DNA from: Crocinitomicaceae bacterium
GTDB taxonomy: Bacteria; Bacteroidota; Bacteroidia; Flavobacteriales_G; Salibacteraceae
Assembly: GCA_018623405.1 (NCBI GenBank)
Contig: JAAZVO010000076.1
Span: 1-10,799 of the forward strand
Direction: 5' to 3'
Length of the DNA: 10,799 nucleotides
Positions 5,280 to 10,799 of the stretch are shown in pieces. The notes under the pieces were generated by a model. It did not search any database, was not told the origin of the DNA, and saw only the letters and a list, made by a program, of their open reading frames with translations. Within the stretch, counting starts at the first letter, position 1, and each line of letters starts with the position of its first letter. A program made the translations under genes and the position numbers.

Positions 5280-8200
5280 TTACAACGATTTACTAATTTT
5301 TAAAATTTTTACTTCCTCTTCCGATTTGATGTTTAAGTAATAAACTCCATTTACCAAATTAGAAATATCCCAATTAATTTGTGATTGACTTGTTGACTTG
5401 AAGTCAACTAATCGCATTCTACCATCGTACAACTCAATTTCAACTTGTTTTTGAAGAGGGTTGTTGAAGGTAAATATGTTTTTAGCCGGATTTGGATATA
5501 CGGTAAAGCTTGACGACTTACCAAAATCATTTAATCCAATATTTATGGCTTCAACTCTTTGTGAAGATGTATCTGTGCCGCAAGGGTTTATTGCCACAAT
5601 TGTTATATCATAAAACCCTGGTGCATTAAACCTGATATAAGCAGTATCAGATTGACCAATCAAGCTATCGCCAATAAACCATTGGTAGTTGGTTGCATTT
5701 GAAGATGCACTCCACAATGTAAATCTCATTCCTGATGAATCACTCTGTGTGCCTAAACCTGCGGTAGGTCCTTCATTTAAACTTATTGATTTTGAAATCG
5801 TATCAGCACCTAATGGATTTGTTACGATTAGTTCTATTGAGTTAGGACCTGCTGATGAAAATGCAACATTATGAGGACCTGGACCAACAGCCGTTGCAGG
5901 GTTGCCTGTAGGGCCAAAATCCCAAGCATAACTTCTTTGGTATCCGAATGAAGCTTCTTCAAACACTACAGAATCACCAACACAATTTGCTCCTGTATAA
6001 ACGAAGTTTGCTTTTGGTGGACTAAAGTCATAAACGTTGATGTTATCAAGGTGCAAGGCGTTGCCATGTCCATTGATATTTACAAAACGTAGAATTACAG
6101 ATTTTCCTAAATAAGGAGTAAGATCTAGCGTATCTGTTCTCCAATCTGAAGCTAAGGTAGGAACCCATTGATTATTGAATGGTGCCGCTGTAGCAAGGTT
6201 TGCTCCAGATTTGTTATATGTAGTTGGAGCAAAAGACTCGCCACAATCAGTTGAAACTTCAACTGCTAAACCATCTGCATTTCCATTGGTATTGGTAACA
6301 TAGGCAACATCAAAAGTTAAGAAAGAGTTAGCAGAGTTGGTAAGGTCAATTTTGAAGGTTTCTATTTCATCTCTAGCACCTTTATCATCACTTAGATAAT
6401 TATTTACAAAAATGCAGGTTGTGCTGTTTCCATCGCTTCCGGTTACCCCAAACCTAAATTGCCATGAGTAACTTCCTGAAGGATTATTGATAAACCAGCC
6501 TTGCGGTGGAAGTCCTGTATTGTCAAAATCTTGAACAATAGGAGGGAAGAACCCGGCATCAGAAAAAACAAAGCTGTTTTTGATTGTGCTGTCTGAGCCA
6601 TTTGGATTACTTACTGTAAGCTTAATATCATAGTTTCCAGATCCTAATAATTCAATTTCAGGATTTTGAGAGTTGGCATTTGTGCCGTTTACAAACTGAA
6701 AAGTATTTGGGGTGATTGTCCAATTCCAATTTGTAGGCGCATTTTGAGAGTTGTCGTAAAGTTTTACCACGCCACCGGGACAAACACTTGTGTTGGTAGA
6801 GGTAAAGTCTGCTGTTGGAGCGTTAGAAACTGCATAAATAGAAATGTCATCTAGAGCCATATCGCTAGTGAAGTCGCCTCCGGTTATTCCTCTAAAAACT
6901 ACTACAACTTCTTGGCCTCCATAGGCCGATAAGTTAACAGTTTGCTGTAACCATTGATTGCCTTTATTACCTGAAAGAGGGGCGATAATATCTTGAATGT
7001 AATCATTGTTTACCATTAAATCTATATGCAAATCTCCCATGGCAGCACCAAACATGTGGTACCAAAAGCTTAACTCAACAGGGGCGTTGGCAGGTATTTG
7101 AATACATGGTGATAGCATAGTTGCAGTTTGAAAAGTACAACCTCCCGAAGCTTCTAGGTACAAATAATTTCCTCCTGTATTTCCGGGGTTATGGTCCGTG
7201 TCAGGCCCGGTGTTTCCTGATTGGGTTCCTCCATTGTCAACTCTCCAATCAATGTCATCTTCAACGGTATTTTCTAAGTTTATCCATCCATCTTGAAGGT
7301 TGCAAATTGTTGCTTCGCAATTGGTTTGTGTTCCACATTGGCTAAAATTTTCAAAATCTTGCGTGTAAAGTGGGGTTACAGAAGTTCCCGAATAAACATC
7401 TAAGCCAAAAAATAAGGTATCGTTGTTTTTATTTTGATCTCCTGCTACGTTATGCCAAAGCCTTATTGTGCTGTTTTGAGGTAAAGCAGTGTAGTCAATA
7501 GGATTTGAAAATGTGTAAAAAATGGAATCTCCGCTATTTATGTTTTGGTTGTAATTTTCGGTAACTACAGCTCCATTATTTATTTGATATGAGATAGAAG
7601 CGGAAGGCAAAGCCATTAATCCGCTGTTTTTTACAATTATTGAAAGGTTTGAAGCAGTATCTTCTAAACAATTGGGTAACCTATTTAATTGAGGATAAGT
7701 AACTTTTGTAAGATTTACATCTCTGTCTATCGGGCAATTTTTTACCCCTCCCGAAACTTGAATTGCCAATGCTCTTTCTCCTTTTACTTTGCTTGGAAAT
7801 AAACTTTGAACACTGAACCAATTTTCATCAAAAGGATTTATACCATACAACTTAACTGAGTTTTTATTGGTTACGGCAATAGAATCCATGTATTCATTGC
7901 CAAGTTTGGTAACCAAATAGTCGTTTATGCCGGCAACGTTATTCCAACTTAGCTGCATAGAATCTACACAAACCCAATCTGCTTGCAAGTTTTGAGGCTT
8001 TCCAACAATGGCAAAAGTCCTGTCAGACTCATCAGATTGTCCTCCTCTAATTACCCTTATCAGCGCTTCATCTGTAAGCGTATTTGCAACTCCCCAAGAA
8101 TAATGTCTGTCATCAGGGTTAATAGAGTTGGAGATTAAATTCCAGGTTGAACCACTATCAGTAGAATATTCAAGTGAAAAGTTCGAAGTTCCCGGTCTTG

Positions 8201-10133
8201 CATCCCACCTAATTACTTCGCTTCCATTTGGTGTAAAGCCTTCGCCACCAATAGGGTAGGTTAAGGTTATTGATTCATCTCTAAATTGATAAACAATAAA
8301 AAACTCTTGAGCTCCGCTTGGAATTGAAGTTCCATCAACAGTTACAGTTATTGTTCCGGGTGCAGGTTGGTCTATGGTAACCTGTTCTTGGTTATTGAGT
8401 GAATCTCTTCCTCTAACTGCAGGTGTATTTAAGTTGGTAGGGTTAGGTGTAATATCCAACACCCAAGGCTCTAAAACAACACTGTTAGGGTCGGTAACAG
8501 TAAGGTCTAAATCATTTACTAATGCGGTATTGGCATTGGCAATAGCAGGTACATCTGTCCAATGCAACATTATGCTTACGTCTTGAGCGCCATTTGCAAC
8601 TGGAATATTAAATGTTTTGGTTTGACCTTGGTCAATACTGTCACTCATAAAGTTTCCACTTTCTATGAGGTCAACTGCTCTCCTTGCATTTATTCTTCCA
8701 TAACCATGAATGAAGTCGGGGCCGGGGTTTCCAATGTCATCAGCAGTATTCATTAAAATAGCTTTCATCAGTCCTGAGGGTGGCTCATAACCATGATTTT
8801 CAATAAATGCATCATACAGCTGCGCCAATGTTCCTGAAACTCCTGGGCAAGACATTGAAGTACCTGTTTTGGTATTGTAAAGATTGTTGGTTGTTGTTGA
8901 GTAAACTGCGGTTCCAACTGCTGAAACTTCTGGCTTTATTCTACCATCATGAGCAGGACCTCTCGAGCTTGAAGGCGCAATAACATCTTCAAAAGTTAAG
9001 TTGGCAACAGCAATTACGTTTTTACCCACTTTAATTCCACCGGTTACATTTCCCCACTGACTTCCGGCACCGTATCCACAATCGCTTCCGTTTGAGTTTC
9101 CTGCTGAAAAAACGTGCACTAATGAGGTGTTGTTATAGGTTGATAAATCAGCGTTTCTTGCTCTGTTTGTATAGCCTGCATTACATCCGTTTGAGTAAGA
9201 AGTACTTGTAATTCTTATGTTCCTTGAAACATAATCTTGTGGTGAATCATCAACTGCATCCCAAACATTGTAAACATGCAAAAATGAACCCGGAGCCATA
9301 CCTCTTGTGTCGGGGTCAATGTTTCCTGCACCCATAATAGTACCTGCAATATGGTCACCATGATCGTTATTGGGCGCTGTACCTCCCGATGCTTTGGTTT
9401 GGTCGATTCTACCTGTGTAATCAATATGCGGTCCTACTATTCCATCATCCCCTAATGCCACATTAATTCCTCTACCATCGTATTGAGGTAACTCAGGATG
9501 AAGAGAGTTAATGTAGTAAGATCTATGGTCTGTTTTTCCTACTAAGTTTTCAGGAATTGCCGGAGCATCTGTAATATCTGCAAAAAATACTTCTTCAACA
9601 GCTAAAAGGTTTTCTATGTTATTGATGATTGAGGTTACAGTGAAGCCATCTTTGGTAGAGGCTAACTCAGGTGAGAAACCAGCATTTATTAATCCTGTTT
9701 GAAGTTGATTTAATTGTGATTTATTGATTGGAAATACATCCAACTTCACGGTTGACTCATCTACTAAAGCATAAACCGGAAAGTCATAGTTGTTTAACCT
9801 AACACTAGCCTTGTGCTTTGGTGAGAAGTAATCCCAAGATTTAAGGTTTGAGTTTTTCAATTTTTCAAATGCCGAGGTATTCGCAACACGCAGCAAATAA
9901 TTGTTTTTTGGGATGTATTCTAAAAACTCAATCCCAAAACTCGAAAGTTCTTTTCTTTCTCCTGCATTTGGAAATTTTGCAAATTCTGCAATGATTAAGT
10001 TTTGTTTAGAAAGATCTGGTAACAGGGTTGTAGTGAAAGAATTTTGAAATGACTTGCCACCAAGGTTTACTTGTGCAAATCCTAAATTTGAGGTTAAAAT
10101 AATTGATATAAATATAGTTAAAAATCGGTTCAT
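5280..10133 (-). CDS. Secreted multidomain S8 (subtilisin-family) serine protease with T9SS type A sorting domain
   Basis: A 1617-aa exported protease. The signal peptide spans 1-20, with likely cleavage before Gln21. A propeptide-like region covers ~22-205. The peptidase S8 domain (~215-490) has catalytic D229 (GDDG), H258 (DHGDHIAG), oxyanion N346 (SAGN) and nucleophile S426 (GTSMSCP), so it should be active. A beta-sandwich typical after KP-43-type subtilases follows (~505-618; LHWTD, LVNDLDL). Next come two Fn3/Ig-like modules (~622-795) and a CARDB-like module (~805-915). A MAM-like domain spans ~918-1103. Then PKD (~1105-1190), choice-of-anchor-J-like (~1197-1370) and two more PKD-like modules (~1373-1528) lead to the T9SS type A domain (~1541-1617, with YPNP at 1546). 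It is predicted to digest extracellular protein after type IX secretion. Module boundaries are by eye. The gene is uninterrupted. Confidence 0.95.
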   Translation of the reverse strand: MNRFLTIFISIILTSNLGFAQVNLGGKSFQNSFTTTLLPDLSKQNLIIAEFAKFPNAGERKELSSFGIEFLEYIPKNNYLLRVANTSAFEKLKNSNLKSWDYFSPKHKASVRLNNYDFPVYALVDESTVKLDVFPINKSQLNQLQTGLINAGFSPELASTKDGFTVTSIINNIENLLAVEEVFFADITDAPAIPENLVGKTDHRSYYINSLHPELPQYDGRGINVALGDDGIVGPHIDYTGRIDQTKASGGTAPNNDHGDHIAGTIMGAGNIDPDTRGMAPGSFLHVYNVWDAVDDSPQDYVSRNIRITSTSYSNGCNAGYTNRARNADLSTYNNTSLVHVFSAGNSNGSDCGYGAGSQWGNVTGGIKVGKNVIAVANLTFEDVIAPSSSRGPAHDGRIKPEVSAVGTAVYSTTTNNLYNTKTGTSMSCPGVSGTLAQLYDAFIENHGYEPPSGLMKAILMNTADDIGNPGPDFIHGYGRINARRAVDLIESGNFMSDSIDQGQTKTFNIPVANGAQDVSIMLHWTDVPAIANANTALVNDLDLTVTDPNSVVLEPWVLDITPNPTNLNTPAVRGRDSLNNQEQVTIDQPAPGTITVTVDGTSIPSGAQEFFIVYQFRDESITLTYPIGGEGFTPNGSEVIRWDARPGTSNFSLEYSTDSGSTWNLISNSINPDDRHYSWGVANTLTDEALIRVIRGGQSDESDRTFAIVGKPQNLQADWVCVDSMQLSWNNVAGINDYLVTKLGNEYMDSIAVTNKNSVKLYGINPFDENWFSVQSLFPSKVKGERALAIQVSGGVKNCPIDRDVNLTKVTYPQLNRLPNCLEDTASNLSIIVKNSGLMALPSASISYQINNGAVVTENYNQNINSGDSIFYTFSNPIDYTALPQNSTIRLWHNVAGDQNKNNDTLFFGLDVYSGTSVTPLYTQDFENFSQCGTQTNCEATICNLQDGWINLENTVEDDIDWRVDNGGTQSGNTGPDTDHNPGNTGGNYLYLEASGGCTFQTATMLSPCIQIPANAPVELSFWYHMFGAAMGDLHIDLMVNNDYIQDIIAPLSGNKGNQWLQQTVNLSAYGGQEVVVVFRGITGGDFTSDMALDDISIYAVSNAPTADFTSTNTSVCPGGVVKLYDNSQNAPTNWNWTITPNTFQFVNGTNANSQNPEIELLGSGNYDIKLTVSNPNGSDSTIKNSFVFSDAGFFPPIVQDFDNTGLPPQGWFINNPSGSYSWQFRFGVTGSDGNSTTCIFVNNYLSDDKGARDEIETFKIDLTNSANSFLTFDVAYVTNTNGNADGLAVEVSTDCGESFAPTTYNKSGANLATAAPFNNQWVPTLASDWRTDTLDLTPYLGKSVILRFVNINGHGNALHLDNINVYDFSPPKANFVYTGANCVGDSVVFEEASFGYQRSYAWDFGPTGNPATAVGPGPHNVAFSSAGPNSIELIVTNPLGADTISKSISLNEGPTAGLGTQSDSSGMRFTLWSASSNATNYQWFIGDSLIGQSDTAYIRFNAPGFYDITIVAINPCGTDTSSQRVEAINIGLNDFGKSSSFTVYPNPAKNIFTFNNPLQKQVEIELYDGRMRLVDFKSTSQSQINWDISNLVNGVYYLNIKSEEEVKILKISKSL

Positions 10134-10156
10134 AGAATATCTGGATTACAAAGTGG

Positions 10157-10185
10157 CGTGAAAATACGAAAAAGCATTATTCACA
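10157..10185 (-). promoter_or_regulatory. Possible promoter of the S8 protease gene
   Basis: On the minus strand TTTTTG is followed, after 17 bp, by TATTTTCA. This is a partial match to the Bacteroidota TTG / TAnnTTTG promoter (the last two -7 bases differ). It would give a leader of about 20-25 nt before ATG 10133. The match is weak. Confidence 0.3.
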
Positions 10186-10197
10186 AAAATTAAATTG

Positions 10198-10230
10198 TTG
10201 TTTAAACAATAGAACCAATTATTAAGTTCG
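10198..10230 (+). promoter_or_regulatory. Possible yaaA promoter with overlapping 12-bp palindrome
   Basis: TTG at 10198-10200 and TAAGTTCG at 10223-10230, 22 bp apart, resemble the Bacteroidota -33 / -7 pair with one mismatch in the -7 element. The -33 TTG is the first half-turn of the perfect palindrome TTGTTTAAACAA (10198-10209), which could be a regulator site. It is the only strong symmetry in the 120-bp divergent gap between the protease gene and yaaA. Confidence 0.35.
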
Positions 10231-10253
10231 CCGTTTATTCAAAAAATCTTTTC

Positions 10254-10799
10254 ATGATAACTGTAATTTCTCCTGCAAAATCACTTAATTATGATAAAAA
10301 GTCTGCGATTACTTATTCTTCAGAAGCAAGAATGTTAGATGAATCTGAAAAATTAATGAAGGTTTTAAAGAAAAAGTCTCCTAAAAAATTAATGGAACTT
10401 CAAGGAATCAGCGAGAGCTTAGGACAACTAAATTTTGAAAGAAATCAAGTTTGGCAAACTCCCTTGGTAGCAGAGCAATCAAAACAAGCTCTTTTTGCCT
10501 TTACTGGGGATGTTTACGTTGGTTTTAATGCTGAAACTTTAAATGAAAATCAAGTAGATTACACACAAAGTCACTTAAGAATTCTATCAGGGTTGTACGG
10601 CGTTTTAAGGCCTTTTGACATGATGATGCCTTACCGATTAGAAATGGGTACATCCCTAAAAACTACGCGGGGTAAAAATCTTTATGAGTTTTGGAAAGAT
10701 AGAATTACAGATTTAATCAATGAAGATTTAAAGGAAGCCAATACCAATTTGTTATTGAACCTTGCTTCTAACGAATATTTTAAATCAATCAATACCAAA
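10254..10799 (+). CDS. yaaA: Peroxide stress protein YaaA (UPF0246/DUF328), 3' end missing
   Basis: 182 codons are present from ATG 10254-10256 to the window edge, with no stop. The family is about 250 aa, so roughly 70 residues are missing. Diagnostic segments are MITVISPAKSL at the N-terminus, a QALFAFTGDVYVGF segment, HLRILSGLYGVLRPFD, PYRLEMGT, and NLASNEYFKS near the edge. In E. coli, YaaA is induced by OxyR under hydrogen peroxide and lowers unincorporated intracellular iron, limiting Fenton damage; it is a DNA-binding-fold protein whose exact mechanism is unclear. It is the only plus-strand gene here and is transcribed divergently from the protease gene. Its position about 5 kb from feoAB is suggestive, but linkage in iron control is inference only. 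Confidence 0.96.
   Translation, partial: MITVISPAKSLNYDKKSAITYSSEARMLDESEKLMKVLKKKSPKKLMELQGISESLGQLNFERNQVWQTPLVAEQSKQALFAFTGDVYVGFNAETLNENQVDYTQSHLRILSGLYGVLRPFDMMMPYRLEMGTSLKTTRGKNLYEFWKDRITDLINEDLKEANTNLLLNLASNEYFKSINTK

Noticed and set aside
9215..9424. 69-codon open frame on the minus strand inside the protease gene
   Set aside because: It lies in another frame over the S8 catalytic domain and has no recognisable domain, so it is a shadow of the protease gene.

Overview
The window looks like chromosomal DNA of a Bacteroidota member, probably a Flavobacteriia-like marine or aquatic lineage. Two large exported proteins end in type IX secretion (T9SS) type A sorting domains. Their signal peptides are followed directly by Gln. 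The base composition is AT-rich, Shine-Dalgarno sequences are not evident, and TAnnTTTG-type -7 promoter elements are present. Genus cannot be assigned from the sequence alone. Every gene lies on the minus strand except yaaA at the right edge.

Left region (1-801). An intact tRNA-Pro(GGG) gene (727-801) is followed in its transcription direction by a tandem array with a period of 325-326 bp. Each unit carries a rho-independent terminator, a 78-codon GIY-YIG nuclease gene and a truncated tRNA-Pro 3' half. Two full GIY-YIG genes (452-688, 126-362) are inside the window, and a third begins at 36 and runs off the left edge. The tRNA remnants share a 24-bp block with the intact tRNA and carry a conserved extra hairpin. 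This is the strongest candidate for an unusual system: a very small nuclease-plus-tRNA-half unit that has expanded behind a functional tRNA.

Middle region (831-5267). From right to left in transcription order come a 75-aa single-pass membrane protein, a polytopic membrane protein resembling NicO/LysE-fold metal exporters, feoA and feoB (ferrous iron import), then an exported six-bladed kelch propeller with a T9SS tail. The NicO-like gene, feoA and feoB overlap by 1 and 8 nt and almost certainly form one translationally coupled operon.

Right region (5280-10799). A 1617-aa secreted subtilisin-family (S8) protease with an intact catalytic triad carries MAM/choice-of-anchor-J, PKD and T9SS domains. 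Across a 120-bp intergenic region lies the divergent yaaA gene, whose 3' end is cut off. YaaA limits free iron during peroxide stress in E. coli, so an iron importer and an iron-toxicity protein lie about 5 kb apart. Whether they are co-regulated cannot be seen here.
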